In this document: piece by piece, positions 1 through 9,880 of the stretch
Layout: each line of letters starts with the position of its first letter
How positions within the stretch are numbered: position 1 is the first letter of the stretch
Assembly: GCF_036059255.1 (NCBI RefSeq)
Contig: NZ_CP107947.1
Coordinates: 4,278,001 to 4,342,000 of the forward strand
Reading direction: 5' to 3'
Length of the DNA: 64,000 nt
From: Micromonospora sp. NBC_00389
Lineage (GTDB): Bacteria; Actinomycetota; Actinomycetes; Mycobacteriales; Micromonosporaceae
Program-made: the position numbers and the translations under genes
Notes under the pieces: model-generated
What the model saw: only the letters and a program-made list of their open reading frames with translations
Told to the model about the DNA's origin: nothing
Databases searched by the model: none

Positions 1-651
1 GTCCACGCTGGACGGTGGTGCGGTAGATGAACCGGCTGCGCCGGCCGGGCTTGACGCAGACGAGACCGGCGATGGAAATCCGGCCGGATCCCTTACCCGA
101 CACGGGAACCACCGGGGTCGGCCCCAGGTGCGGGCCTTCGGTGGGCGCAGCGTCTGACCGGCCTCGTCCTGGAAGCAGATCCAGGCGTCGCGCTGCGTCG
201 ATACCGTTTTCCCGCCGGCCACACCTCCCGCCACCAGGTCGCAATCGCCGCCTCGTCACGTTCGACCGCACGATGCCGCGGGACCTGCACCGACCAGCCC
301 ATCCGGTGCAACAGATACCCGGTGCCGCGCAGCGTGTAGCGGGTGTGAAACATCCGCGCGATCAGATCCGACACCCGGGCCAGGGTCCAGCGCTGATCCT
401 CGCCGAAGCCGTGCACGGCCGGGCCTTCGTCCAGGGCATCAGCCAGACGACACAGCCGGGAGGCGTCCAGCCGGGGGCCGAGATCCGCCAGGCCCTCTCG
501 ACGCCAGGGCCTGCTCACCACCGCGCCGCCAACGCTGCTGCCAGCCGTACACCGCGGTCCGTGATACCCGCAGCCGGCCCGTCACCTCGACCACCGGCAC
601 ACCTTCGGCGAACCAGGCCGCCGCCTGCAACCGCACCGCCTCCCGCTTGGC
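1..651 (-). pseudogene. IS630-family transposase, 5' part, frameshifted and interrupted
   Basis: Reading leftward from 651, the peptide has an IS630-type helix-turn-helix start (RAKREAVRLQAAAWF, then a tryptophan-rich HTH and SRGPGG), followed in a second frame by the winged-helix part (YTLRGTGYLLHRMGWS) and then by the first catalytic block (ICFQDEAGQTLRPPKART). The continuation GRISIAGLVCVKPGRRSR is in yet another frame, so at least two frameshifts are present. The gene runs off the left window edge, and its 5' end is cut by the IS starting at 652. It cannot encode a working transposase from what is visible. Family assignment is from recognisable IS630 motifs. Confidence 0.75.
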
Positions 652-1840
652 CCTGTGCGGTGCCAAAATTCGATGCAGGGCTTGTGACCTGGGACTTCGT
701 CGATCAGGTCAGGCTGCCCGCCCGTACTCGTTGATCACGCCGTGCAGGATTCGTTGGCGTCGGATCGGGGCGTTGATCGGGATGACCACGGCTGGGTCGT
801 GGTTCGGTGGATGTTGAGCGAGGCTCTGATGTGGTCGGTGTCCGTTGAATGAGCAGCGTACTCGTGGAGCACGGTGCGGGCGTGGCGCTCGTTGTAGAGC
901 AGGATCCGGTCGGTGCACTCCTGTCGAACGCTGCGGATGAACCGTTCGGCGTAGCAGTTCGCCCGAGGTGTTCGTGGCGGAGTTTTGACCACGTCGACGC
1001 CTTCGGCGGCGAAGACCGTGTCGAAGGGCCGGATGAAACTTCGCGTCGCGGTCGCGGATCAGGAACCGGAACGACGCGATCCGTTCGTCGAGGTCCATGA
1101 CCAGGTTGCGGGCTTGCTGGGCGGTCCAGGCCGCGGTCGGATGCGCGGTGACGCCGAGGATGTGCACCCTGAGGGCGGCGACCTCCATCACGAACAGGAC
1201 GTACAACCGCCGCAGCGTCACGGTGTCCACATGAAGGAAGTCCGTTGCGAGTAGCCCGGACGCCTGGGCGCGCAGAAAGGTCCGCCAAGAGGTGTCGACG
1301 CCGCGTGGGGCCGGGCCGATCCTGGTACGAGCGAGGATCCGGCGGATCGTGCCGACACCAACCTGGTGCCCGACCCCGACGAGTTCACCCTGGATCCGGC
1401 GATGCCCCAGCCAGGATTCTCCCGAGCCATGCGCACGATCAGATCCCTGACATCGTCACCGATCGGGGGACGGCCCGCCCGGCTCGGATGCGTCCAATGC
1501 CGCCCGACCAGGCGACGATGCCAGGCCAGCAGGGTCGCCGGGGTCACGATCCGGTGCTCCCGCAGCACGCGGGGCAGTAGCCGCGTCAGCGCGGACAGCA
1601 CCGCCCGATCCGGCCACGACGGTCGTGCCCGACCAACCTGACGGCGCAGCACGGCGACTTCATGCCGTAGCACGAGCAACTCCGCGGTCTTGGCCGCGTC
1701 GCTTCGGGTGAGCAGCGTCAGCCAGCCGAATACCCGAACCATGATCAGATATAGCATCCGGACCATCATCAAGCGATCGTGCAGCAGCCAGGCGAAGCCA
1801 CAGCTCACAGCCGGTGCGTCTAGTTTTGGCACGGCACAGG
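652..1840 (-). mobile_element. Decayed IS (integrase-core/IS3-like type), copy 1
   Basis: This 1189-bp element is bounded by 17-bp terminal inverted repeats with one mismatch: CCTGTGCGGTGCCAAAA at 652-668 and its complement at 1824-1840. The same termini bound the intact copy at 8691-9880 (1190 bp), which fixes the ends. It lies within the 5' end of the IS630-type transposase gene, so this is a nested insertion. I see no clear target-site duplication. Confidence 0.8.
709..1766 (-). pseudogene. Integrase-core transposase, frameshifted
   Basis: The gene is homologous to the intact 353-aa transposase at 8762-9823: it begins [15 protein letters not shown] and ends NEYGRAA. The N-terminal part ([14 protein letters not shown] and the HTH region) is open from 1766 to about 1400. 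It then shifts frame near GWGIAGS. The DDE part is split again after IRDRDAKF, and the Glu block NCYAERF is in a third frame. All three DDE blocks are recognisable but never in one frame. It is inactive unless frameshifting is invoked. Confidence 0.85.
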
Positions 1841-1859
1841 CAGTGCTACGACCCTTCAG

Positions 1860-2372
1860 CTACTTCTCGCAGCGCCCGCTGGCCCGACCCTCGGCGATGA
1901 CCTTGTCCACGCCCTTGGCGTAGTCCGCCATCGACTCCGCGTCCGGCTGATAGCGCCACTGGCCGTCCACATACCGGATCTCGGACGTGCCGGCCACGAT
2001 CGACCGCTTGTAGTTCACGATCGCAGTGTCCTCGCCCTCCAACCGGGCCGTCGTGATCTCGAAGGTCAGGCCCGTGATGGTCTTGCACTCGGCGTTCAGC
2101 CGGGCGTACTCGTCACGCGAAATCGCCGCCTTGCCCACACTGGTCCACAGGTCCCACGCACCCTTCCAATCCCCGGAGGCGTACGTGTCGAACTCTCGCT
2201 GGGCCAGGGCCTTGGCCGCGTCCACGGTCTTCGGCTCGGTAGCAGCCTTCGTCTCGGCGGCAGCCGCGCCACTCGCGGCCGGTTTGGCCTGCTCGGGCTT
2301 GGTCTCGGTGCCAAACGCCGTGGCAAGCAGGGCGACCCCGATCGCCGCGACTGCAATGATGGTCTTACGCAC
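1860..2372 (-). CDS. Secreted protein of unknown function with a lipobox-like but Cys-less signal
   Basis: This 170-aa protein has an N-terminal signal (RKTIIAVAAIGVALLATAFG) followed by an Ala/Lys/Thr/Glu-rich linker and a compact domain (residues about 55-168) with DWKGAWDLW and YVDGQWRYQP. It is reminiscent of small NTF2-like lipoproteins of actinomycetes. The signal ends ALLATAFG where lipoproteins usually have ATACG; a TGC/TGT to TTT change would explain this, so lipidation is probably lost. The start is GTG at 2370-2372, with GAGGAG about 10 nt upstream. No function can be assigned. It is isolated between an IS and a long intergenic region. Confidence 0.6.
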   Translation of the reverse strand: MRKTIIAVAAIGVALLATAFGTETKPEQAKPAASGAAAAETKAATEPKTVDAAKALAQREFDTYASGDWKGAWDLWTSVGKAAISRDEYARLNAECKTITGLTFEITTARLEGEDTAIVNYKRSIVAGTSEIRYVDGQWRYQPDAESMADYAKGVDKVIAEGRASGRCEK

Positions 2373-3171
2373 CGTGTGATATCTCCTCAGTGGTTATATA
2401 GCGATGCCGGTGGCGCCGGGGCTGCCGCGGTAAGGGCGGTCCCGTCGCCACCCAACCAAGGCCGCGGGTGATCATGACAGGGGACTACGACAGGTCATCT
2501 CGCGCAGTATGCGGCGGAGGTCCGCTCGAATCGGCAGGGCGAGTCAAGAGCGTTACCTGTCGGCTGGTGTCAGCACCTCCAATTACGCCTCGGCGAAGCC
2601 AGCATTAGCGAGCCTGGCAGGCAGGGACGGCGCGCGGCGCAGCGCGCCGATCGCGGTGACACGAGTGTTCGCGGGGGATCACCGCAACAAGGGCGCTGGG
2701 GTCAGCTCCCCAGGCCCTACGCTCTCGTGCCGCTGCGGTGAAGCCTCGCGGACGCGTACTTCCGGCATGTGCGGATTCCGGCAGATTGATGTGACGTTGC
2801 CGCTCGGTACGACGCCGTTAGCAAGCCAGCCTTTATAGAGGCCCAAAAAGGAAGTGAATCGCCAAAAGTTTCAGCGCATCAACCTCTTTATTTGTTGGAA
2901 ACGTCCTCGTATTGTTTCAACCGCTAGGGCCCGGCACACCCATCGCAACCCTCATCCGGCCTCGAGCGGGCGCATATTCGGCGATGTCGCCTCGCTTCAC
3001 TGATCCACTGACGCCGGTCTTCGATTGCGCGCTGCGCGGCGGCAGCCGATCGGACCGGCAAGCGAACTCTCCGTACGGCAGCAGCTCCTGGTCGTCCGTC
3101 GACGGCCGGATCCCGGCTGCCCCGAATTGGCGCGCGGCCCGTCCGCCGTGCCACGCCTGGAGGACACGCTG
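2373..3171. other. Non-coding stretch with AT-rich promoter-proximal segment
   Basis: No convincing gene is present. The segment 2840-2920 is clearly AT-richer than its surroundings and probably contains the promoter of the downstream secreted protein gene. It includes a GAAAC/GTTTC inverted repeat at 2895-2920 and another GTTTC at about 2868. Confidence 0.4.
2895..2920. promoter_or_regulatory. Imperfect inverted repeat GGAAAC-N11-GTTTC, possible operator
   Basis: GAAAC at 2898-2902 faces GTTTC at 2914-2918, with partly matching flanks (TTGGAAAC against GTTTCAA). LacI/ROK-type operators often have this half-site. It lies about 250 bp upstream of the ThuA-type gene. The regulator is unknown; this is pattern-based inference. 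Confidence 0.3.
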
Positions 3172-6100
3172 ATGCGATCACGTCCCTTCGTCGACCTCGT
3201 CCGCCGCGCGGCAACGGCCGCCGGCCTGCTCGCCCTGACCACCACCAGCGTCGTCGCCGGCCCCACGCCGGCCGTGCTGGCGGAGCCGGCGCCCGTCAGC
3301 ACCGGCAACCAGTTCAAGGTCCTCGTCTTCACCAAGACGACCGGACCGGTGTCCGGCTCGACGGCGGCTGGCGTCGCCGCCATTCGGGAGCTCGGCAAGC
3401 AGCTCCGGTTCGCGGTCCAGGTGACCGACGATTCCAGGAAGATCGACCGCCCGCACCTGAGCCAGTACCGCGCGGTGGTCTTCCTCAACACCGTGGGCGA
3501 CGTGCTCACCGACGCGCAGCAGAACGCCTTCGAGGACTACTACCGCGACGGCGGCGGCTTCGTGGCAGTCCACTCCGCGATTGAGGCGGAGCCGAGCTGG
3601 TCGTTCCTGACCGACGTCCTCGGTACCCGGGCCACCGGCGCGGTCGACGTCACCGCCGCCACCATCAAGGTCGCCGACCGGGTGCATCCCGCGTCGGAGA
3701 CGCTGCCGGAACGGTGGAACCGCACCGACCGGTGGTACAACTTCGCCGCCAACGTGCGAGGCGTTTCCCACGTGCTGGCCACGGTCGACGAGACCACCTA
3801 TGCCGGCGGTGCGATGGGCGCCGATCACCCGATCACCTGGTGCAAGGACTACCAGGGCGGTCGGTCGTTCTACACCGGCCTCGGCGGCACCGCCGCCAGC
3901 TTCGGCACCACCGACCTGCGCGCTCACCTCGGTGGCGCGATCCGCTGGGCGGCCGGCACGACCGACGGCGACTGCGGCGCCACGGTGCTCGCCAACTACC
4001 AGATGGACTACGTGGCGGCACCGCCGAACGTGAACGAGCCAATCGGGTTCGACGTTCTGCCGGACGGTCGCGTGGTGCAGACCGACCGCCGCGGCGGCGT
4101 CCGCCTGCACGATCCGGCGACCAACACGACCCACCTGCTCGCCCAGCTCCCGGTCTACATGGCCAGCGAGGACGGCATGTACGGGCCGGCGGTCGACAAC
4201 GACTTCGCCACCAACAAGTGGGTTTACCTGTACTACTCGCCGCTCACGATGGAGGCACCGTTCCCGGAGAGCACCCCGACGGCGAACGCGCCGAGCACCG
4301 GCGTCGACCCCAGCGTCTGGGATCCGTGGAACGGCTACTTCCAGCTCAGCCGATTCAAGTTCGTCGACGGGCCGACCCCGACCCTCGACGTCGCCTCGGA
4401 GCAGAAGATCCTCAAGGTGCCGGTCAACCGCGGCGCGTGCTGTCACGTCGCCGGCGACATCGACTTCGACTCGCACAACAACCTGTGGATGGTCACTGGC
4501 GACGACACCCCCGCCGGCGGTGGCAACTCCGGCGGCTTCTCCCCGCACAACGACATGCTCACGGCGACCGGTCTCTACAATGCCCCGTTCGTCGACGCGC
4601 GCCGCTCGTCGCTGAACACCAACGACCTGCGCGGCAAGATCCTTCGGTTCGCCGTCCAGCCCGACGGGTCGTACACGATCCCGGACGGCAACCTCTTCAG
4701 CGGCGACGAGGAGGGCGGCGGCAAGACCCGGCCCGAGATCTACGCGATGGGCTTCCGCAACCCGTTCCGGATCACGCTCGACGACGACGACATCGCGTAC
4801 GTCACCGACTACTCCCCGGACTCGCAGACGCCTCAGGCGTTCCGCGGCCCCGCCGGCACCGGCCGGATGATGGTCGTGCGCGAGCCGGCGAACTACGGCT
4901 GGCCGCTGTGCTACCAGCCCGACCTGCCCTACTACCGGTGGAACTTCACCACCTCCACACCGCTCGACGGCCCGCCCCAGGCGTACGAGTGCGGCGACCC
5001 GACCCGCGGTCCGGCGAACACGTCCCGCTGGAACACTGGCCTGACCTACTCGCCGCCGATCCACCGGTCCGAGCTGTGGTACTCCTACCAGGACAACAAC
5101 GCGGCGAACCCGCTCGGAACCCCGTGCGCGGCGTCGTACACCCAGAGCCCGCAGGGCACCTGCCCGCAGCTCTTCCCGGAGATGGGCACCGGCGGGATCG
5201 GGCCGCACGGCGCCGCCAAGTACGACTACGACCCGGCCAATCCCAACCCGACGAAGTTCCCGGAGTACTACGACGGGGCCATTTTCTTCGGCGAGTTCAC
5301 CCGCGACTATCTGCGCGAGATCCGGCTCGACTCGGCCGGCGATGTCCTGAAGATCAATAATTTGCTCAACTGCGGCCCCGCCCCGACCACGCCGACGCGC
5401 CCGTTCATCTGCGACAACCCGATGGACATGATGTGGGGCGACGACGGCAGCTTCTACCTGCTCACGTACGGCGACGGCTTCTTCGCCCCCAACCCGGACG
5501 CCGCGCTGGTGAAGTTCAGCTACGTCAAGGGGACCCGCGCGCCGATCGCGGTGATGGGCGCCACGCCGACGGACGGCGTCGGCCCGCTGACCGTCGCCTT
5601 CTCCAGCGAGGGCTCGCGCGACCCCGACCCGGCCGACTCGATCAGGTTCGAGTGGGACTTCGACGGCAACGGCACGACCGACTCGATCGACGCGAACCCG
5701 ACGTTCACCTACACCGCCAACGGCGTCTACACGGCGCGGCTGACCGTCACCGACTCCAGCGGCAAGACCGCGTCGGCGAACACGACCATCACGGTCGGCA
5801 ACACCTCGCCGACGGTCGACGTCACGGTGCCGGTCGACGGCGGGCTGTTCGCCTTCGGCGACACGATCCCGTTCGCGGTCAACGTGAGTGACCTGCAGGA
5901 CGGGCCGATCGACTGCTCGCGCGTCGAGGTGACATTCGTGCTCGGCCACGACTCCCACGGGCACGCCGAGTCGACGGCGACCGGCTGCTCCGGAACGCTG
6001 CCGACCTTCGCCGAGGACGTCTCCCACGGCGGGAACGTGTTCGGCATCATCAGTGCCTCGTACACCGACCTCGGCGGCCCCGGCGGGGTGCCGGCGCTGA

Positions 6101-6552
6101 CGACGGTGGACCAGGTCTCGATCCTGCAGAAGAAGCAGGAGGTCGAGTTCGCGGTCGAGCAGTCCGGTACGAACACCGCAACGTCCGCCGACGTCGGCGG
6201 CGGCCTGCAACGCGGCAGCCTCGGCAACGGCGACTGGATCGCCCTCAACGGCACCTACAACCTGCAGTACATCGACTCGCTGACCTTCCGGACCTCGGGC
6301 GGCAGCGGCGCGGCTGGCACCGGCGCGGTCGAGGTGCGCCGCGACGCGGTCAACGGGCCCATCCTCGCCACCGTCACGATCGTGCCGACGGCGGGCGCGA
6401 CCACGTACGCAAGCCAGACGTTCCCGATCAGCGATCCGAGCGGGGCGCAGCGGCTCTACCTGGTGTTCCGTCCCGTTGCGGGCGGACCGACAAACAACTT
6501 CTTCAACCTCAACTGGGTCGAGTTCGGGGGACAGGGCGTGAGTGCGCCCTAG
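3172..6552 (+). CDS. Secreted ThuA / glucose-sorbosone-dehydrogenase-fold / PKD / C-terminal carbohydrate-binding-like protein
   Basis: The 1126-aa start at 3172 is chosen because GGAGG sits 8 nt upstream and the product then begins with a signal peptide (LLALTTTSVVAG). Residues about 45-240 form a ThuA-like domain (VLVFTKTTG, then GGGFVAVHSA). Residues about 250-780 match the PQQ-dependent sugar dehydrogenase beta-propeller family (MGFRNPFRI, NYGWPLCYQPD, GPHGAAKYDYD). A PKD domain follows at about 790-880 (RFEWDFDGNGTTDS). The last 130 residues resemble a CBM6-like domain (ALNGTYNLQYIDSL). The order is a known actinobacterial architecture; the substrate is unknown. It is followed by a Tat-exported isomerase-like protein, suggesting joint extracytoplasmic sugar processing. 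Confidence 0.85.
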   Translation: MRSRPFVDLVRRAATAAGLLALTTTSVVAGPTPAVLAEPAPVSTGNQFKVLVFTKTTGPVSGSTAAGVAAIRELGKQLRFAVQVTDDSRKIDRPHLSQYRAVVFLNTVGDVLTDAQQNAFEDYYRDGGGFVAVHSAIEAEPSWSFLTDVLGTRATGAVDVTAATIKVADRVHPASETLPERWNRTDRWYNFAANVRGVSHVLATVDETTYAGGAMGADHPITWCKDYQGGRSFYTGLGGTAASFGTTDLRAHLGGAIRWAAGTTDGDCGATVLANYQMDYVAAPPNVNEPIGFDVLPDGRVVQTDRRGGVRLHDPATNTTHLLAQLPVYMASEDGMYGPAVDNDFATNKWVYLYYSPLTMEAPFPESTPTANAPSTGVDPSVWDPWNGYFQLSRFKFVDGPTPTLDVASEQKILKVPVNRGACCHVAGDIDFDSHNNLWMVTGDDTPAGGGNSGGFSPHNDMLTATGLYNAPFVDARRSSLNTNDLRGKILRFAVQPDGSYTIPDGNLFSGDEEGGGKTRPEIYAMGFRNPFRITLDDDDIAYVTDYSPDSQTPQAFRGPAGTGRMMVVREPANYGWPLCYQPDLPYYRWNFTTSTPLDGPPQAYECGDPTRGPANTSRWNTGLTYSPPIHRSELWYSYQDNNAANPLGTPCAASYTQSPQGTCPQLFPEMGTGGIGPHGAAKYDYDPANPNPTKFPEYYDGAIFFGEFTRDYLREIRLDSAGDVLKINNLLNCGPAPTTPTRPFICDNPMDMMWGDDGSFYLLTYGDGFFAPNPDAALVKFSYVKGTRAPIAVMGATPTDGVGPLTVAFSSEGSRDPDPADSIRFEWDFDGNGTTDSIDANPTFTYTANGVYTARLTVTDSSGKTASANTTITVGNTSPTVDVTVPVDGGLFAFGDTIPFAVNVSDLQDGPIDCSRVEVTFVLGHDSHGHAESTATGCSGTLPTFAEDVSHGGNVFGIISASYTDLGGPGGVPALTTVDQVSILQKKQEVEFAVEQSGTNTATSADVGGGLQRGSLGNGDWIALNGTYNLQYIDSLTFRTSGGSGAAGTGAVEVRRDAVNGPILATVTIVPTAGATTYASQTFPISDPSGAQRLYLVFRPVAGGPTNNFFNLNWVEFGGQGVSAP

Positions 6553-6559
6553 CAGTACG

Positions 6560-6589
6560 GGCCGGGCGCCGCCACCGCCGCGCCCGGCC
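6560..6589 (+). terminator. GC-rich hairpin between the ThuA and isomerase-like genes
   Basis: A perfect 10-bp stem, GGCCGGGCGC (6560-6569) with its complement (6580-6589), encloses a 10-nt loop. It could be a partial terminator or an mRNA-stabilising hairpin, since the next gene starts 38 nt later in the same direction. Confidence 0.5.
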
Positions 6590-6626
6590 AACATCGCCAC
6601 CGCCAACGGTACGAAAGGAATGGATC

Positions 6627-7934
6627 ATGGTTCTGTACAGGAACATCAATCGACGCCGCTTCCTCACCGGCGCGGGCGTGACGGCGGCCGCCGCGCTGAC
6701 GCCGCTCGGCCCGGCGTCCGTGTTCGCCGCCTCCCCGGCGGGCGCGGCCGGCGGTCGGCTCATCCCACGCGGGAAGATGGGCACCATCACGTACACCCAG
6801 CGGGACGTCCCGACCCGGGTCGGCATCGCGGCGAGCGCGGCGCTGGGCGTGGCGCCGACGATGGGTTACCTCGGCGGCCCCGACTTCCCCGCCGACCCGA
6901 CCGACCTGGGCCCGCTGGTCCCGCTGCCGGGTGGCTGGCGGGAACTGCTGGAGGCCCTCGCGAACCTCGGGTTCAAGCAGATCGAGTTCGCCGGCTACGG
7001 GCAGAACGCCGCCAACCCCGGCGGCGCCGCGCCCAACCCGGCGCCGGGCGGCGTGGTCACCGCGGAGTCGCGCGCGGCCTACCTCGCGTACGCTCGGACC
7101 CTGCGTGGCTTCCTTGACGAGTTCGGCCTGGAGGCGGTCGGTAACCACGGCTTCATCCCGAACACGTGGCCGGGCCAGAGCAGTCCGGGCGGCGCGATGT
7201 CGGCCGCCGACTACGCCCGCTTCCAGTTGGAACTCGAGTTCGCGTCGGTCCTCGGCATGCCGTACATGGGCACGGGCAACGATCCGACCAGCGCCAACAA
7301 CCGCAACATCGAGCCCTGGACGGTGGCCGGCCAGAAGTGGGAGGCGCTAAATGTGCTCAGCCTCCAGTGGGGGATCCACCTCTACCCGCACAACCACTCG
7401 CCGGCGTACAACTTCCTGCAGGATGGCCCGCTGGTCACCGTGACGGAGGACCGCATCACCGGCGCGCCGATCGCGCCGACCGTGGTCCGCGGCGAGTCCG
7501 GCAAGCGACTCATGCAGCACTACCTCGACATCACCGACCCGGCGCTGTGCGTGGTCGAACTGGACATCTTCTGGGCGAACGTCGCGCAGCACCAGCACCG
7601 CTGGCGCTACGACTGGGAGGGCAACCGCGTCGAGGACATCTTCGACCCGCTCGCCCAGGTCGCCCGGCAGACCAAGCGGTACGCGCTGTTTCACGCGAAG
7701 GACGGCGACCGCACCGCGGAACCCGCCGGCGTGGGTAACGGCTACAACATGATCCCCTTCGGCGACCCGCGTAGCGACATCGACTTCGACACGTTCTTTA
7801 GCGACATGGGCGCCAAGGGATACCACAACCCGAACTATGAGCAGGACAACGCACCCGGTGGTGCCGCCGACCCGGGACAGTCCCTGCGGTTCAGCAAGAT
7901 CAGCGCGTCCGGCATGGGGGCCCTACGGGGCTGA
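6627..7934 (+). CDS. Tat-exported sugar phosphate isomerase/epimerase-like TIM-barrel protein
   Basis: This 435-aa protein begins with a twin-arginine signal (NRRRFLTGAGVTAAAAL). The mature part looks like a xylose-isomerase-like TIM barrel: the strand FKQIEFAGYG, AVGNHGFIP, a PHNHSPAYNF block, VVELDIFWAN and FHAKDGDR supply the acidic and His ligands expected for a metal site. AAAGGA precedes the ATG. It is probably expressed with the upstream ThuA-type protein, 74 nt away. Such pairs occur in sugar-oxidation loci, but the substrate is not evident. Export makes a role on a periplasmic or extracellular sugar more likely than on a sugar phosphate. Confidence 0.75.
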   Translation: MVLYRNINRRRFLTGAGVTAAAALTPLGPASVFAASPAGAAGGRLIPRGKMGTITYTQRDVPTRVGIAASAALGVAPTMGYLGGPDFPADPTDLGPLVPLPGGWRELLEALANLGFKQIEFAGYGQNAANPGGAAPNPAPGGVVTAESRAAYLAYARTLRGFLDEFGLEAVGNHGFIPNTWPGQSSPGGAMSAADYARFQLELEFASVLGMPYMGTGNDPTSANNRNIEPWTVAGQKWEALNVLSLQWGIHLYPHNHSPAYNFLQDGPLVTVTEDRITGAPIAPTVVRGESGKRLMQHYLDITDPALCVVELDIFWANVAQHQHRWRYDWEGNRVEDIFDPLAQVARQTKRYALFHAKDGDRTAEPAGVGNGYNMIPFGDPRSDIDFDTFFSDMGAKGYHNPNYEQDNAPGGAADPGQSLRFSKISASGMGALRG

Positions 7935-7993
7935 CAGCCAACGCTGGCGATGCGGGCGGCCCGGCGGAGAATCCGCAGGCCCGGCTCGTTGAC

Positions 7994-8034
7994 GGCGGGC
8001 GGGGGAGGGCGATGCTCTTCCCCGCCTTCCCGCC
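7994..8034 (+). terminator. Candidate terminator after the isomerase-like gene
   Basis: GGCGGG (7994-7999) pairs with CCCGCC (8029-8034), and an inner GGGG/CCCC pairing extends the stem. It lies about 60 nt after the stop codon. Confidence 0.4.
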
Positions 8035-8043
8035 AGACCGCGA

Positions 8044-8640
8044 TCACGCGTGCAGGTGCTCATAGTCGCAGCGCCGGGTGGCGACCTCGATGAGTTCGCG
8101 CGAGGCCCTGCGCGGACTGTCCGCCCAACCGAGCCTGAGATTGCGCTTGTCGGAAAACAGCCAGTCGACAGCGGTGTCGCCGGATCTCGCCGCGGTGAAC
8201 TTGCGGCATGCCAGGAACCGCAACTCGTCGGCGTCGCTGTCGGCGAGCGGCCGGATCATCGCAACCGTTTCACGCGGCTGGAGCACCGCCAGCCGGCGCA
8301 GGCCCTTCTCAACGCGGCCGAACACCGCGTCGTCGATCCCGTGGTCATCGCCGAGATTTCAGTACCTCCATCGGCTGCTGACCGGAGTCCATCTGGCCGG
8401 CGCAGCTCGGCGGTGGCGTCGACGACGCCGACGATGTAGGGCAGGACCTGATTGACGAACTCCGCCGGTGCTGCCGCGGCAACCTCGCTAGTCGTCGAAG
8501 CCCCGCCGCTCCGCGTCGAGGTGGTCGAAGGCGAACGGGTCGGCGCTGCCGTCCGCCCTGGCGCGGGTGAGTGCGCGACGTAGGTATGCGCCGATCAGCC
8601 GGGCCGCTGCCGTCGGGGTCGTCGGTCTTCAAGCCGTAAA
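8044..8640 (-). pseudogene. Decayed coding remnant, unknown family
   Basis: Three leftward peptide segments are in different frames: RRALTRARADGSADPFAFDH near 8550-8610, then QVLPYIVGVVDATAELRR near 8400-8460, then an open 93-residue stretch to 8044 with KGLRRLAVLQPRE and ELRFLACRKFTAARSGD. Codon composition in each is coding-like, and breaks between them suggest a frameshifted gene truncated by the IS at 8691. I do not recognise the family. Confidence 0.4.
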
Positions 8641-8690
8641 GGATCGACCACCGGTTTACCGACGTGTTCTACCGACAGTCCCGGCCCAAG

Positions 8691-9880
8691 CCTGTGCCGT
8701 GCCATAACTCGTCGCACGGGTTGTGAGCTGCCGTTTCGCCGGTCGGACGCATGCTCGTGTGATGGTGTTCCGGCTGCTGTATCTGATCATGGTTCAGGTG
8801 TTCGGCTGGCTTGCGTGGCTATCGCGCAGCGACGCCGCCAAGACTGCGGAGCTGCTGGTCCTGCGGCACGAAGTCGCCGTCCTGCGCCGGCAGGTCGGCC
8901 GGCCGCGACCGTCGTGGCCGGACCGGGCGGTGCTGTCCGCGTTGACGCGGCTGCTCCCCGGCCGGCTGCGCTGGCATCGCCTCGTTACGCCCGCCACGCT
9001 GCTGGCTTGGCACCGCCGGCTGGTCCAGCGCCGGTGGACGCACCCGAACCGGCCAGGCCGGCCGCCAATCAACACCGAGATCCGCGACCTGGTCCTGCGG
9101 CTGGCACGGGAGAACCCGAACTGGGGACACCGCCGTATCCAAGGCGAGCTGGTCGGTCTCGGGTATCGGGTCGGTGCCGGCACGATCCGTCGGATCCTGG
9201 CCGGTGCACGGATACGACCGGCGCCGCGCGGTGTGGATACCAGCTGGCGGCGCTTCCTCCGAACCCAGGCGCACGGGCTGTTGGCTACCGACTTCTTCCA
9301 CCTGGACACGATCGCGCTGCGGCGGATCTATGTGCTGGTCGTGATGGAAGTGGTCACCCGCACGGTCCACATCCTCGGGGTCACCGCCAACCCGACCGGC
9401 GAATGGACCACCCAGCAAGCCCGGAACCTGATCGTCGACCTCGGTGAGCGGGCAAGCTCATTCCGGTTCCTGATCCGAGACCGTGACAGCAGGTTCACTA
9501 CCTCGTTCGACGCGATGTTCACCGCCGAGGGCATCGAGGTGGTCAGGATCCCCCCGCGGACACCACGGGCGAACTGCTATGCCGAGCGGTTCATCGGTAG
9601 CGTCCGCCGCGAATGCACCGACCACCTCTTGATCTACAACGAACAACACGCCCGCACCATCCTCGACGGCTATGCCCGGCACTTCAACGACCATCGTCCA
9701 CATCAGAGTCTCGACCAGCATCCACCCCGCCACGAACCGGTCCTCGTGATCCCGCTCGACCGACCGGTGCGCAAACGCCGAGTCGTTCATAACCTGATCA
9801 ACGAGTACAGCCGAGCAGCCTGACCGCAGCGGGAAAACACCAGCTCGCAGGCCCTATGCAGAGGATTGGCACGGCACAGG
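8691..9880 (+). mobile_element. Intact IS (integrase-core/IS3-like type), copy 2
   Basis: This 1190-bp element has terminal inverted repeats CCTGTGCCGTGCCA at 8691-8704 and TTGGCACGGCACAGG at 9866-9880. Size and termini match copy 1 at 652-1840, and a related right end occurs at 38656-38672. It carries a single transposase gene. The right end abuts the toxin-gene remnant, so this insertion probably removed or displaced the 5' part of that gene. No obvious target duplication. Confidence 0.85.
8762..9823 (+). CDS. Integrase-core (rve) transposase of the IS at 8691-9880
   Basis: This 353-aa transposase starts at the ATG of [10 protein letters not shown]; an upstream GTG at 8723 is also possible. 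It has an N-terminal region [14 protein letters not shown], an HTH_21-like segment ([14 protein letters not shown]) and a complete DDE triad in an integrase-core domain: Asp in ATDFFHLDT, Asp in IRDRDSRF and Glu in NCYAERF. The C-terminus [11 protein letters not shown] is typical of IS3/IS481-type enzymes. No frameshift is seen, so it may mobilise related copies in trans. Confidence 0.9.
   Translation: MVFRLLYLIMVQVFGWLAWLSRSDAAKTAELLVLRHEVAVLRRQVGRPRPSWPDRAVLSALTRLLPGRLRWHRLVTPATLLAWHRRLVQRRWTHPNRPGRPPINTEIRDLVLRLARENPNWGHRRIQGELVGLGYRVGAGTIRRILAGARIRPAPRGVDTSWRRFLRTQAHGLLATDFFHLDTIALRRIYVLVVMEVVTRTVHILGVTANPTGEWTTQQARNLIVDLGERASSFRFLIRDRDSRFTTSFDAMFTAEGIEVVRIPPRTPRANCYAERFIGSVRRECTDHLLIYNEQHARTILDGYARHFNDHRPHQSLDQHPPRHEPVLVIPLDRPVRKRRVVHNLINEYSRAA

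Noticed and set aside
3178..6606. Very long open frame antisense to the ThuA-type gene
   Set aside because: High-GC codon bias makes antisense frames open; the sequence is a low-complexity Val/Arg/Asp/Gly mixture without domains, while the plus strand encodes recognisable domains.
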